This document shows positions 17,812 to 28,041 of a DNA stretch of 64,000 nucleotides, in pieces. The stretch is from Malonomonas rubra DSM 5091. Lineage in GTDB: Bacteria; Desulfobacterota; Desulfuromonadia; Desulfuromonadales; Geopsychrobacteraceae. The position numbers were made by a program, and so were the translations under genes. Position 1 is the first letter of the stretch; every line of letters begins with the position of its first letter. The notes below the pieces were generated by a model, which was not told the DNA's origin, made no database searches, and saw only the letters and a program-made list of their open reading frames with translations. The stretch covers positions 186,001-250,000 of the forward strand of contig NZ_FQZT01000002.1 of NCBI RefSeq assembly GCF_900142125.1. Direction: 5' to 3'.

Positions 17812-19341
17812 CTATTTTCTGACCCGATCACCTGAACCTTTACCGGCAACCGTCTGAAAAATATAGCGAAAATACTCTAAAACGGATAGTGAAGACAACA
17901 TTTTCCGGTCAGTCTCCGCCAACAGCTTCGGTGTTGACATGTCGATCTCATTGACTTGTGCCAGACCGGTTATCCCCGGCCGGGCAGCAAACACATCCCG
18001 GGCCGCACGTTCCCGAATCAACTCTTCCTGGTTAAACAGGCATGGTCGCGGCCCGACCAGGCTCATGTCACCGACCAAGACATTCCACAACTGCGGCAAC
18101 TCATCCAACTTAGTTCTCCGCAGGAAATGACCAAACCGGGTAATCGAAGAAGAGCTTGCAAGGTGAGTTGCAACTGACGCTGTCTCCAACTTCATGGTGC
18201 GAAACTTGATCAACACAAAAGGCTGCTGCCAACGACCCACTCGCTGCTGCAGAAAAATCGGCGACCCCGTATCGAAAAAGCCGACCACACTCAGAAAAAC
18301 CAACAGAGGAAAAGTGATGAGCAAACCAAAAAGAGAAAACAAAATATCTAAAGACCGAATTAGTATATTGTTCTGGTTTGTCCGATTAGCGCAGAAATGG
18401 TCAATACAGCGCTGGAGGCCAGCATCCACAGAGCAAGGGGGCTTCCAGTCAAGAACATTCTTCGCTTTGCTGATATCTACCTGAAGCGATCCCAACACGC
18501 GCTGGGCCATAGCATCTTTCCCCAATACAGCGGCAACAGATTGCAACAGCCCCGCCGGGACAGCTATCAACCGAGCCGACTTGTTCATCGCCTGACCGAT
18601 TCGCTGAAGCAACTCAGCCGTTGAGAGATCTTCACCATCAGCAACCATGAAAATCTGGTTAGCGGCAGCAGGATGTTTTATGCAGGTTGCTATCAAATCG
18701 ACTAGGTTATCAACAGAAACCAGACTACGCTTGTTATTGACTGCTCCAAACGGCAAAGGTATTCCTTTTGCCACCAAGGACAGCATGGTTTTGAAGTTCC
18801 CCTTTACGCCGGGACCATATACCAGCGGGGGCCTGATAACAACAACCTCCATCCCCGTTTCGGCTACCAGATTTTTCAGCAGGGTTTCCGCGTTGAATTT
18901 AGAATGTGCATAAGGGTCCTGCGGCGCTGGCTGATCCTGCTCCGTAAATGGCTTTACCCCTGTTTCTTCGCCATTAACCTTTGCGGTACTCAGAAAAACA
19001 AACCGCTTCACCCCCTGTTTCACCGCCGACCGAGCCAGTTGTTCAGCCGCGGCGGTGTTCACATGGTGATAAACGGCTGCCGGATCCGCCTCAGGTTCTT
19101 TCATAAAGTGAACCCTGGCGGCAAGATGGACAACGACATCAATCCCCAGCAGGGCCTGATCCCATTCTGTCTCAGGACCGATATCACCAACGGTCACGGT
19201 ATCAATCTGCGGTATTCCATCTTGAGGACTATCCGCAGCTGTCCTGACAGCACGTCTCACATGGTAGCCGGAAGAGACAAGAAGACTGCAGAGCGCCCTG
19301 CCGATAAAACCGGTAGCTCCGGTGACCAATACTTTTTTCAA
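17812..19341 (-). CDS. SDR epimerase/reductase fused to lipid-carrier sugar phosphotransferase
   Basis: A 509-residue fusion. Residues 1-315 form an extended SDR domain with [15 protein letters not shown] and the catalytic Y144-xxx-K148 (PYAHSKF). Residues 325-509 are a bacterial sugar transferase of the WcaJ/PglC superfamily: one membrane-associated segment ([20 protein letters not shown]), then [45 protein letters not shown] and PGITGLAQV. The likely roles are 4-keto reduction of the WbpM-type product and transfer of sugar-1-phosphate to undecaprenyl phosphate, the first committed step. The two activities are more often separate genes. It overlaps the upstream glycosyltransferase by 4 nt. 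Confidence 0.93.
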   Translation of the reverse strand: MKKVLVTGATGFIGRALCSLLVSSGYHVRRAVRTAADSPQDGIPQIDTVTVGDIGPETEWDQALLGIDVVVHLAARVHFMKEPEADPAAVYHHVNTAAAEQLARSAVKQGVKRFVFLSTAKVNGEETGVKPFTEQDQPAPQDPYAHSKFNAETLLKNLVAETGMEVVVIRPPLVYGPGVKGNFKTMLSLVAKGIPLPFGAVNNKRSLVSVDNLVDLIATCIKHPAAANQIFMVADGEDLSTAELLQRIGQAMNKSARLIAVPAGLLQSVAAVLGKDAMAQRVLGSLQVDISKAKNVLDWKPPCSVDAGLQRCIDHFCANRTNQNNILIRSLDILFSLFGLLITFPLLVFLSVVGFFDTGSPIFLQQRVGRWQQPFVLIKFRTMKLETASVATHLASSSSITRFGHFLRRTKLDELPQLWNVLVGDMSLVGPRPCLFNQEELIRERAARDVFAARPGITGLAQVNEIDMSTPKLLAETDRKMLSSLSVLEYFRYIFQTVAGKGSGDRVRK

Positions 19342-20567
19342 GAAGGCTCCTCCCCGACACCAGCCAGAAAACGCTCCGCCAGAACACGATAATCACGATG
19401 AGCTACGACCCAGTTGCGGCCGGCCTGCCCCATGCGGTGTCTTTCCTCGTCTGTTAGCTGGCTCATCCGGTCAATGGCAGCAGCGATAGCCTGCGACTCT
19501 TCAGCAGGGCATATGATCCCGGCCCCGGCCTCCTCAACCCCTTCAACTTCGGCATCGATTGCACAGATGATCGGCTTCGCCGCCAGCATATAATCGTTCA
19601 TCTTGGTCACACTGGTACCAAAACGGTACAATGGCTGTTTAAGGAAGCCAACATAAAGAGCATCCATCTCAAGGAGAAATGATTCGACCTGCGCTTTCGG
19701 TACAAACGGCAGAAAATGCACCCGATCCTGGAGCCCCAATTCTTCAGCCTGACGCTTGAGGTTCTCAAGCTCATAACCTTCCCCGAGTAGCAGCGCGTGG
19801 ACACGCTTCCCGCCGGGCAGAGCAAGGGCCTTCAGCAAATGGTGCATGGCATTGGCCAGTCCCATGCGCCCTGCATAACCGAGCAGAAAGTGGCCGTCCT
19901 CTTTCAGTTGCCTAATCGTTGCCAGGTAATCTGCAGGCAACGGCTGTCGATCTTTGCACTCGAGATCTGCACCGTTCGGAATATAGAGAAACTTTTCTGC
20001 CCTCATGCCGTGAGCGAGCATATGCCGGTCAGCGTGAGGCAGCACGGAAACCACTTTATCAGCAACCCGGTAGGCGTAGTCTTCGGACCACTGCATCAGG
20101 CGAATAAATGGATGAGTGGACGAAGCGCCGCCAAGCTCAATCAACGTCAGCGGCCAGATATCCCGCACCTCGAACACCAGCCTGGCGCCAAACCGCTTTG
20201 CCCATTTGCGAGCCGGAAAAATCGCGAACGGGTAATGGGAGGAGGAGATAACAACATCGGCATCAGTAATCGGCAATCTGTCCCCAAAAGTCCGGGCAAC
20301 AAAGGTCAGAATGTTTTTCACGCGGCCGACCTGTCCGGACGGAGCATACTCCGGACAGCTGACCCAGAGATAGCGAATGCCGTCGATAAACTTTTCGCTG
20401 ACGGCCCCCGTGACGGTCGGCTGCCGGAACCGGGTATGGGCATAAGAAGCGGCAACGATCGTCACTTCATGCCCCATACGCACCCACTCGCGAGCCAGGT
20501 AGTAGTGCCCGTAAACCATGCCGTGTTCCGGTGAACCGGCGAAATGTGCAAAAAAAACTATTTTCAT
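19338..20567 (-). CDS. GT4 glycosyltransferase, WbuB-like
   Basis: A 409-residue GT-B enzyme. The N-terminal acceptor half begins MKIVFFAHFAGSPEHGMVYG and includes a WbuB-like segment (FEVRDIWPLTLIELGG). The donor half has GYAGRMGLANAMHHLLKAL and the GT4 EX7E-like region around EVEGVEEAGAGIICPAEE. It would be cytoplasmic or membrane-peripheral, adding a sugar to the lipid-linked repeat unit, probably second in order because WbuB relatives commonly accompany the WbpM/sugar-transferase pair. Translationally coupled to the fusion gene downstream. Confidence 0.9.
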   Translation of the reverse strand: MKIVFFAHFAGSPEHGMVYGHYYLAREWVRMGHEVTIVAASYAHTRFRQPTVTGAVSEKFIDGIRYLWVSCPEYAPSGQVGRVKNILTFVARTFGDRLPITDADVVISSSHYPFAIFPARKWAKRFGARLVFEVRDIWPLTLIELGGASSTHPFIRLMQWSEDYAYRVADKVVSVLPHADRHMLAHGMRAEKFLYIPNGADLECKDRQPLPADYLATIRQLKEDGHFLLGYAGRMGLANAMHHLLKALALPGGKRVHALLLGEGYELENLKRQAEELGLQDRVHFLPFVPKAQVESFLLEMDALYVGFLKQPLYRFGTSVTKMNDYMLAAKPIICAIDAEVEGVEEAGAGIICPAEESQAIAAAIDRMSQLTDEERHRMGQAGRNWVVAHRDYRVLAERFLAGVGEEPS

Positions 20568-20585
20568 AACATTTATCTATCTAAC

Positions 20586-21692
20586 TTAAACTTGGAGCAG
20601 GCGTTGATAAACGCCGAGCATTTTTTCCGTTTCTGTTTTCCGCGACGCCAACCGGCGGATCTTTTCCCGGTTATCCGCCGGATTCCACTTTCCACTGATT
20701 TCGTCCTTAACGTACTGCATTGCTTCAACCAGTTGACCTGCGTCCGTTGAACTGCACAGGTATCCTTCTTCCCGACTGGCAATCAGGCTGTGATAATGGG
20801 CCAGATCGGTAAACACAGGATAGCAGCCTGCGGCCATGGTTTCATACAATGTTTGTGGCATTCCGTCAGAGAGGCTGAAAGAGATGACAGCATCGGAAAC
20901 CGCATAGGCCTGCGTCATGCCCTCCAGATCCAGCTGACCGAGAAACCTGACATGTTCTGACAGCCCGTAACCCTTCACTATGCCTGCCAACCTTTCGCGA
21001 TCCTCAGCAGTCCCTGCCATTTCCGACACCAGCAGCAACCCGGCTCCAGAATTCTTTCTGAATTGGCAGAATGCCGCAACAATCTCATCGATGCGATAGA
21101 GCGGCTTGATCGCCCGGGGTGAAAAAAAGACCAGTTCCTCTTCTGTTAGAGAAAACCGGCTGCGCATTTCACCGCGCCGCTCAGGCGCTGTAAAAAAAGC
21201 ATCTTCGACCCCCCAGGTCATGCGAACAATCCGCTCTTTTGGAACCCCCAACAGCAACAGCTGAGCATCCATAAATTCAGACTTTGATGTCACGACGTCA
21301 GCCCGGGATAAGACCTTGCGGCTGATGCGTTGACGAAAGGCTAATTTCCCCGGGTGAAAGATATCACTCCCCATCGGTGAGACAATGACCTTTTTCCACT
21401 TGAAGGGAAACAACAGCGGCAAGAACACGGACCAGTGGACATGTAAAATATCAGGCCGCTTTTTAAAGTAGGTGTTGAAAAAAACCAGTATCAACCGCAA
21501 CCAGTAGAGCGGCCCGAGCGATGGCTGGCGCATGTGATGGACAACTTTGCAGGTCGCCTCTGGTTGGCTCTCGGAATCACTGAACCAGACAACGTCGAAT
21601 TCTCCCGCCATCGGAATGCTGGCCCGAGCTTGCAGCAGTGGGCTGTCGGCACAGGCCACAACCATGATTTTAGGCCTGGAGCTATCAGCCAT
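20586..21692 (-). CDS. GT4-like glycosyltransferase
   Basis: A 368-residue GT-B glycosyltransferase related to the one at 22814-23926. Both share KVVSPMGSDIFHPG/VTVMGSDIADYKLG, SRADVVTSKS, ITWGV or MTWGV, and a C-terminal SDGMPQTLYETMAAGCYPV nucleotide-sugar binding segment with two glutamates. Substrates unknown. The ATG at 21692 is preferred to a TTG two codons earlier. It overlaps the upstream GT start region by 8 nt, indicating a single operon. Confidence 0.88.
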   Translation of the reverse strand: MADSSRPKIMVVACADSPLLQARASIPMAGEFDVVWFSDSESQPEATCKVVHHMRQPSLGPLYWLRLILVFFNTYFKKRPDILHVHWSVFLPLLFPFKWKKVIVSPMGSDIFHPGKLAFRQRISRKVLSRADVVTSKSEFMDAQLLLLGVPKERIVRMTWGVEDAFFTAPERRGEMRSRFSLTEEELVFFSPRAIKPLYRIDEIVAAFCQFRKNSGAGLLLVSEMAGTAEDRERLAGIVKGYGLSEHVRFLGQLDLEGMTQAYAVSDAVISFSLSDGMPQTLYETMAAGCYPVFTDLAHYHSLIASREEGYLCSSTDAGQLVEAMQYVKDEISGKWNPADNREKIRRLASRKTETEKMLGVYQRLLQV

Positions 21693-22812
21693 GCGCAACG
21701 AGCTTTCTCATAAAATCAAGCCGTACCACCTCTTTGGATTTTACATCGAGCACCTTTTCAGCGAACTCGCGCGCCTGACATCTGAGCTCACAATCACCGT
21801 AAACCCGCTGAATAAATTCTTTGATAACGTTCAGATTATCTTTCACGTTATCTTGGCTGTTGGGCAGTTGCAGGAAAAAAGGCGCTGTCGAGATGTCGGT
21901 CTCTTTATAACCCGCGATCACCGGCAGCCCTTGCGCAAAGTACTGCCGTGCTTTAAGCGGGCAGGCTTCATCCATGTTTTTTTCATGCAACGCGAGGGTC
22001 GAAATCCCTACATCCATCTTTGCAACAACCCGTTTGGCATCCTGATCATTGAGATAACCGTGGAACACCATGTTGTCATAAACCGCGCCACCAGAATCTC
22101 GATACTGTTCAGGCTCAGGCCCGATAACATGTATCTGCACATCCGGAAGAGCCTCGGCGATCGCGCCGATCTTATCCAGGCCGTGCCATTTCTGCTTCGG
22201 GGTGCCGATAAAGCAGATGTTCGGTTGGGAATTTTCGGGATTCTCAACAAAAGGGAAATCGGCGACGCAGACACTGTTCCCAAGCACCAGCCTTGCCCCG
22301 GTATACCAGCGGAACGAATCTGATTCTGCGAGCTCCCCAGTCACGAACACCATCCCCGCAGCCCCGCTGAGGACGGCTTTGCGAAACACCTGGTTGTAGA
22401 CCCCTGTGAAGCGATGCTTGATATAGTACTCGCTCACATCATCCGAATTGATCTCGAACACATAAGGCGCACCGGCAGAATAGGCCCTGGTCACACCAAG
22501 AAAGGGGAATGGGTAGCGCCCATAGGTCAGGTCGGGCCGAACTTTCGACAGAGCGGATTCCAGAAAAGAATACTGCTTGCGGAAAAGACCCAGTCGCGCC
22601 AACCGGTTCTTCCTGACCAGCTGCTGATGATCCCTCGCGCCAAGCCCCGGGTCGGCAAACAGCTTCTCGCCATTGCGGCGAAACACCCGCCCGGTCTTAT
22701 GAGAAATCAGGACAACCTCATGCCCCTGCACTTCCCACTCACCGATCTGCCCGAAGATTTTATTCTGTAATCCGGGATGGAGTTCTTCGACGAGAACGTA
22801 AGCTATCTTCAT
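21685..22812 (-). CDS. GT4-like glycosyltransferase
   Basis: A 375-residue GT-B protein. The N-terminus (MKIAYVLVEELHPGLQNKIFGQ) and the donor half NICFIGTPKQKWHGLDKIGAIAEAL and HVIGPEP show the GT4 arrangement. The C-terminal segment CPLKARQYFAQGLPVIAGYKETD holds the nucleotide-binding loop. It is placed between two paralogous GTs in an operon with almost no spacing. Donor and acceptor sugars cannot be assigned. Confidence 0.87.
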   Translation of the reverse strand: MKIAYVLVEELHPGLQNKIFGQIGEWEVQGHEVVLISHKTGRVFRRNGEKLFADPGLGARDHQQLVRKNRLARLGLFRKQYSFLESALSKVRPDLTYGRYPFPFLGVTRAYSAGAPYVFEINSDDVSEYYIKHRFTGVYNQVFRKAVLSGAAGMVFVTGELAESDSFRWYTGARLVLGNSVCVADFPFVENPENSQPNICFIGTPKQKWHGLDKIGAIAEALPDVQIHVIGPEPEQYRDSGGAVYDNMVFHGYLNDQDAKRVVAKMDVGISTLALHEKNMDEACPLKARQYFAQGLPVIAGYKETDISTAPFFLQLPNSQDNVKDNLNVIKEFIQRVYGDCELRCQAREFAEKVLDVKSKEVVRLDFMRKLVAHG

Positions 22813-22813
22813 C

Positions 22814-23926
22814 TTATTGATTTTCCAGTGTGTTCGTATGAAGCAGATTGTCGTAAATTTTTGTCATTTTATGAAACTGCTGGTCTCGATCGGCGATCTC
22901 GTGGACAAGCGCCTGATTCTCCTGCGCCGCTGCAGTCAATTGCCCCTGGTTCTTGCTGACCCAATCCAAAGCCTCGACCAGTTGTTGTTCATTCCCGATT
23001 TCAACAAAGAGTCCGTTGACGCGATCACGGATCAGCTCCTTGTATTGCGGCAAATCGCCTAAAATATGAAAACAACCGCAGGCCATACTTTCATATAGAG
23101 ACTGCGGCATACCATCACTCGAAGGTACAGACACGACAACATCAGCCAGATTGTAGTACAAAGGCATCTCCTCTTTGGGAATCGCATCGACAAAACGAAC
23201 GTTATCGACAATCCCAAGATGCCTGATCAAAGCTTCAAGTTTATTGATGTATTCAACAGACCCAGAAAAGCGGGTCAGAATCAGAACAGCATCAATGTTA
23301 TACGTTTCTAAGTAGGTCGCAAAAGATCGCAGAATAAATGGGTGATTGTACAATTCTGAGCAGCTTCTGACATCAAAGACAACAAAGTCACCCTCTGCAA
23401 TGCCATATTTAACACGCAATGAATACGTATCCAAATCCGGCGCAAATCTACTTCTGTCCACCCCCCAGGTAATCCTCTTGATCTTTTTGATATCGACTCC
23501 CAGACTAGCGAGCCTGCTATCGAGATAGATCGACTTTGAAGTCACCACATCTGCCCTTGAGAGTAACCATTGCACAAAAAAAGAATTAAACCTGTAACCC
23601 AATTTATAATCTGCAATGTCACTCCCCATTACAGTTACAACGAGCTTGCGTGCAAAGGTCGCGGCAAGATTAACAAATCGCTGGTTAGCATAAAAAACAT
23701 GGACAATGACTGGCCTGATTTTTAAAATAAGATAAAAAACATAAAACATTTCAATAAAAGTTGACTGCTTTAATCTGTTAAATGGGTATCGGTACATTTT
23801 TGCCCCTGGCACATCATCACCACTGGGCGAGTACCAGTGAAGTTCGTAGCCAGAATATAGTGGCACTTGGCCACGTTCCCTTGTAAGGGGGCTTGCCGCA
23901 GCGCCTATGACAAAAATACTTTTCAA
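22814..23926 (-). CDS. GT4-like glycosyltransferase (TTG start)
   Basis: A 370-residue GT-B enzyme, paralogous to 20586-21692. It shows MGSDIADYKLGYRFN, WLLSRADVVTSKSIYL, RITWGVDRSRF and PSSDGMPQSLYESMACGCFHI. No ATG fits the homology; a TTG at 23926 with GTGAGGA upstream is the most likely start, six codons after an alternative TTG. The two similar enzymes may add similar sugars to consecutive positions. Confidence 0.87.
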   Translation of the reverse strand: MKSIFVIGAAASPLTRERGQVPLYSGYELHWYSPSGDDVPGAKMYRYPFNRLKQSTFIEMFYVFYLILKIRPVIVHVFYANQRFVNLAATFARKLVVTVMGSDIADYKLGYRFNSFFVQWLLSRADVVTSKSIYLDSRLASLGVDIKKIKRITWGVDRSRFAPDLDTYSLRVKYGIAEGDFVVFDVRSCSELYNHPFILRSFATYLETYNIDAVLILTRFSGSVEYINKLEALIRHLGIVDNVRFVDAIPKEEMPLYYNLADVVVSVPSSDGMPQSLYESMACGCFHILGDLPQYKELIRDRVNGLFVEIGNEQQLVEALDWVSKNQGQLTAAAQENQALVHEIADRDQQFHKMTKIYDNLLHTNTLENQ

Positions 23927-24081
23927 TGAAACGTCCTCACCCAAAACTCTTATCTAGTCTTGTTGTCAACTTTTGAATTGAATTTTACATTGGTTTAACT
24001 TCTCATACAGATTATTCACACGCAGGAAAAAAGTAATTTAAAGAATTTTCTGTACACTTTCGACGTTTCAATTTCTTACAA

Positions 24082-25557
24082 TCAATCAGTACGTCGCCAT
24101 GGCATTTTTGACAACAACAGCAATCTATCTTCATCTAAAACAAATAATTTCAGAATCAACACTGCCAAAACAATTATCGACAGTAAACTACATGGAATTA
24201 TGTATAAAATATCTAAATCACCAACACTATATACAAATGCTACAACATATATAAACACCAAAACATTCAACACCTGAATCTTAAAGAATTTATAATCAAC
24301 TTCATAAACTTTTTGTGAAAATAGATATACAGAAATGCTTTGAGCAATTGTTCCACAAAGGAATGCAATAGCAGCACCCCATGCTCCATACTTAGGAACT
24401 AATATAAAATTAAGAGAAATATTAACTACAAGAGAACTTACTTGTGCATAAGATATAAATTTTGTTTTTTTAGATATAGATATTCCAATTCCAAGAATGT
24501 TGTTAGCACCCTGATAGACAAATGCCATAATCAAGAAAATAACTATTGAATGAGCAACCCAATACGTATCCGGTGTCAATAGGATCAAAACTGGCTTTGA
24601 AAGAAGAGCAATCGAAGCGCCTATAAAAACAAACAACAAGCTATAGAATTCATAACCACGTGCATAAAATTCTTTTGCATTCTCTGTTTTCATCTGAGCC
24701 ATTGCAAAGGGGTCCCATGCCAATCTAAACGCCGTCACAAAAAGCAACAGCAGTGAAGCCAATTTCAGTGCTATTGCATAATAACCCTGATGTTCAAGCG
24801 TAGAAAAATAATTGATAAAAAAACGATTACTCTGAGCAAGAGACCAATTCATTACGACAGCTGGGAACTGGGGAAGACAATAAGAGAGTATTGACCCCAA
24901 TATTTGAAAGGAAAAGGTAAATGTGTAGAACCTATACAAGATGGCGAGTGCAAGAAGGGTAATTATCAGACTGGTTAAGACGCCAGAAAACAAGACCCCA
25001 TCAATGCCGTATTTCAGGACAACAACCGCAAAAAGTACAAATCCAACATTCAACACTACCTGACAGGCATTGACTGCAGCATAAGCCCAAGCCATACGTC
25101 GGAGCCTAAACACGGACATAAAGTGAGTATTCAGCAAAGTAGAAGGGACACCATATGCCATGATCTGAAAGTAATACGCATAAGGGTATGGCAATGACTG
25201 TCCAGAAGAACTTATAGTTAACAGCCCTTCAACTAAATCTGCCGATAACCAAACGATCAACCCTAGGACAAAACCGGCGACAAAATAAAACAAAAAGCCG
25301 GTCGAAACAACTACACTACGCTCGGAATCGGTTTCGTATTCATAAAAATATCTAAAAATACCCGAATGAAGGTTAAAAGAAAGCATCAGAATAAAGCAAC
25401 TGATAACAGTTTGCGTTAAAGCCATTGCACCATAATCGGCTGGCACAAAATACCAAGTCAAAATGGGTGCCGTAAAAACAGAAATAAGACGACTAAGGGC
25501 ACTTCCTAGCCCATAAATCAACACATCATGAGACAGCCCCTTGAACCGAGAGTGCAT
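24082..25557 (-). CDS. Oligosaccharide flippase (Wzx/MATE-like)
   Basis: A 491-residue polytopic membrane protein with 12-14 predicted helices. The N-terminus (LSHDVLIYGLGSALSRLISVFTAPILTWYF) is the usual Wzx/RfbX start, and LVPKYGAWGAAIAFLCGTIAQ appears in the second half. It would flip the lipid-linked repeat unit across the inner membrane. Base composition is clearly more AT-rich than yicC or rel, as common for exchanged O-antigen genes. It abuts the multi-TM gene upstream by 1 nt. Confidence 0.92.
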   Translation of the reverse strand: MHSRFKGLSHDVLIYGLGSALSRLISVFTAPILTWYFVPADYGAMALTQTVISCFILMLSFNLHSGIFRYFYEYETDSERSVVVSTGFLFYFVAGFVLGLIVWLSADLVEGLLTISSSGQSLPYPYAYYFQIMAYGVPSTLLNTHFMSVFRLRRMAWAYAAVNACQVVLNVGFVLFAVVVLKYGIDGVLFSGVLTSLIITLLALAILYRFYTFTFSFQILGSILSYCLPQFPAVVMNWSLAQSNRFFINYFSTLEHQGYYAIALKLASLLLLFVTAFRLAWDPFAMAQMKTENAKEFYARGYEFYSLLFVFIGASIALLSKPVLILLTPDTYWVAHSIVIFLIMAFVYQGANNILGIGISISKKTKFISYAQVSSLVVNISLNFILVPKYGAWGAAIAFLCGTIAQSISVYLFSQKVYEVDYKFFKIQVLNVLVFIYVVAFVYSVGDLDILYIIPCSLLSIIVLAVLILKLFVLDEDRLLLLSKMPWRRTD

Positions 25558-25558
25558 A

Positions 25559-27154
25559 TTATGTGGCCACTATTTCAAATACTGAATACTTATCGTTACT
25601 GAATATCTTAATCAGACAGTCATGTTCAACAGGACCACAATCAGGAATGTAAGTATTCCTGTAATAATTATTCTCCACGACAAGATAATTTAAATTATAT
25701 TTATTCGACAATTTACTTATAGCTGGTTTAATTTTGTCATAAACAACACAATCCTCAAGGGTGTATAAAAGTCCATCTTTTTCAGTAAATATAGCTGGAA
25801 AGTAAAATTTATGCTCAGAAGATAAAGAGGAGGATAAACTATAACTCAACTTTAGTGGAATAGTTACACAGCGCAAACCAGAAATACTTGAAAGAAATTT
25901 TATTAATTGATCATCAAATAACTGTAAGGATTCTGTTTTTAAATTAAGTCTTATAATATCTTCTGATAAAATCATATAGTTTAATATCACAAATAAAACA
26001 TTCACAATAACAACATAGGGCAATATCCAATCAACTCCAGAATAAGCTGCAAAAAAAACCAAAACAAAACACATAAAAGGAACAGTGTACTCGACGTATC
26101 TCTCCGCTTCGCCAAGAATAATTAAAGGACGAAATGAGGTGAGCACAAAAACAATAAATGAGATCGTTATCATTAAACAGAAGTACAATTCTATTGTCTG
26201 CCCGCCTTGGAAAGAGTGGAAAGATTTAGTCCAGAAAATATAAACTAGAGCCCAGAAACAGGGCAATGAGTATGCAAGGATAAACGGGGTCACACGCTTA
26301 AACAATAACATGCAAGCCCTTCCAGGGTTTTTACTAAAACCAAGAACTGCCAACAAAACATCAAGAGTATTACGGTTCAAGGGTTTCGGGTTTGCATTCT
26401 TGTCCAAATACCACTTTAGGTGTTGTATTTTGCCAACTAATTGTTCTCTAGTCCCGAAGATATTAAATTTGAAACTTAGAAAAACAACTACTAAGGCCAA
26501 TCCAAGGGGCAATATATCCATGTAAAAAAGAGTCAAAAAAGCCGAAAAAAACAATAAAACCTGTAAAGCAAACTGACTAGACAGGATTATTAAAAGTGCT
26601 ATTGGCCCGAGAAACACTACATAAAACAACTCATCATAAATCAATACATTACCTAAAAAACAAAAATAAACCAATATTAGAAAAGGCCCTATAGTCCTCC
26701 CACCAATACCAGTCAATCTAGCATTAACAGGGTGCAATAATGGTGTCGTTGCAAACAAAATCGAGGAGATAAATGGTCTCGATAAAATCTGACCATCAAT
26801 TCCCATCGGAAGTTCGTTTAAATAAATAACGACAACCCAATAGCAAACAACCGCTGAAAAATAATCAAATAATATATTTAAAAATGCCCCCACAAAACAA
26901 ATATATTTTTTTTTAACAAATGACAGAAATATATGCGGAATTGGAGGGTAAACTATTTTTCCGTCAACAATTGATCCCGGATATTTTTTGTGAGATAGGC
27001 TTTTATTTGTTTTAAAAAATGTATTTGAAAACCAAATATGGAAGTTTGTATCGCTGGTTGCGCTACGAATCGTCGGCAACGATAAAAAAAGTACCCTGGT
27101 TATAAAAACCAGTAAAAGCAAAAAAAGGTGCTCCAAGCTTACACTCAAAAAAGT
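25559..27154 (-). CDS. Multi-TM protein, candidate polymerase or GT-C enzyme
   Basis: A 531-residue protein with about a dozen hydrophobic segments and a soluble C-terminal tail. After the first TM helix the loop contains SATSDTNFHIWFSNTFF; an acidic residue here is typical of GT-C glycosyltransferases. No family was identified with confidence. In a Wzx-dependent cluster that lacks another obvious polymerase it is the best candidate for the Wzy-like polymerase, or it may add a sugar outside the membrane. The ATG at 27154 follows GGGG near the end of the formyltransferase. Very AT-rich. Confidence 0.7.
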   Translation of the reverse strand, partial: TFLSVSLEHLFLLLLVFITRVLFLSLPTIRSATSDTNFHIWFSNTFFKTNKSLSHKKYPGSIVDGKIVYPPIPHIFLSFVKKKYICFVGAFLNILFDYFSAVVCYWVVVIYLNELPMGIDGQILSRPFISSILFATTPLLHPVNARLTGIGGRTIGPFLILVYFCFLGNVLIYDELFYVVFLGPIALLIILSSQFALQVLLFFSAFLTLFYMDILPLGLALVVVFLSFKFNIFGTREQLVGKIQHLKWYLDKNANPKPLNRNTLDVLLAVLGFSKNPGRACMLLFKRVTPFILAYSLPCFWALVYIFWTKSFHSFQGGQTIELYFCLMITISFIVFVLTSFRPLIILGEAERYVEYTVPFMCFVLVFFAAYSGVDWILPYVVIVNVLFVILNYMILSEDIIRLNLKTESLQLFDDQLIKFLSSISGLRCVTIPLKLSYSLSSSLSSEHKFYFPAIFTEKDGLLYTLEDCVVYDKIKPAISKLSNKYNLNYLVVENNYYRNTYIPDCGPVEHDCLIKIFSNDKYSVFEIVAT

Positions 27155-27159
27155 CATAG

Positions 27160-28026
27160 TTACCCCAACTGCAGCCCTATCGTACTCAACACCTCCCCAG
27201 CAGGCAGAGTCTCCCCCCTCCACACAACCCCATTAAGCTCCAACAGTCCATCGCCACACTTGACCAAAACATTGCCCTCCACTATTTCCATTACCTTTCC
27301 AGTACCGGCAAAGTATTCTGGACCACCAACGTAATGAGCCTTTTGAATGACAAGCTTTTCACCACGACAATAAGTAAAAGCGCCTGGAAGCTCCGGGGGG
27401 GTGAGAGCTCGGACAAAATTAAATATCCTCCGCGACGGCCAGTTCCAATCGATTTTCCCATCTTCTGGACGGCGCCTTGAGACAATTATGGCTTTTTTCG
27501 CATCTTGTACTCTTGGGATAATAGCTCCCTGTTCATAAGCCGTAAAAACGGGCCCGATTTCATTGAAAATTCTTTGGTTTATTTTATTCTTCAGAGTTCC
27601 GATGTCATCATCTTCGAGTACCTCAAGGGCTGACTGGTGTAAGATATCCCCACTATCAACCCCCTCATCAACAAGATGCAAAGTGTAGCCAACTTCGTTT
27701 TCGCCATTGATAATTGCCCAAATCAATCCATGGAAACCCCGAAATCGTGGCAAAAGCGCACAATGGATATTATAAAAGTTTGCTGAGTCCAGCTCATGCC
27801 GCTGAATCAGCTTTGGATATGAAATCATCAAAATATCTTTGCACCCACACACCAGCAATGAGGAATGATCCGTTACAATCTCCGCCCCAATTCGCCTGGC
27901 AAAGTCTTGTTTATTTTCATCTCCCTCCAGAAATGGACCAATATAAGTGACCTTGTGACCGGAAGCAGTCAAGCTTTCTACAGTCTTCTCAAACTCAAAC
28001 CCATCGCCCAGAACAGCTAAATCCAT
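27160..28026 (-). CDS. Sugar N-formyltransferase (Fmt-like)
   Basis: A 288-residue protein of the methionyl-tRNA formyltransferase fold. The active site is visible as the N and H of NIHCALLPRFRG and the D of DEGVDSGDIL, matching the Asn-His-Asp triad. A C-terminal domain includes DWNWPSRRIFNFVRAL and PGAFTYCRGEKLVIQKAH as in Fmt. The polysaccharide context suggests it transfers formyl from N10-formyl-tetrahydrofolate to an amino sugar made by a DegT aminotransferase in the cluster, as described for dTDP-Qui3N/Qui4N formyltransferases. Confidence 0.87.
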   Translation of the reverse strand: MDLAVLGDGFEFEKTVESLTASGHKVTYIGPFLEGDENKQDFARRIGAEIVTDHSSLLVCGCKDILMISYPKLIQRHELDSANFYNIHCALLPRFRGFHGLIWAIINGENEVGYTLHLVDEGVDSGDILHQSALEVLEDDDIGTLKNKINQRIFNEIGPVFTAYEQGAIIPRVQDAKKAIIVSRRRPEDGKIDWNWPSRRIFNFVRALTPPELPGAFTYCRGEKLVIQKAHYVGGPEYFAGTGKVMEIVEGNVLVKCGDGLLELNGVVWRGETLPAGEVLSTIGLQLG

Positions 28027-28041
28027 AACAACCTCACCATC

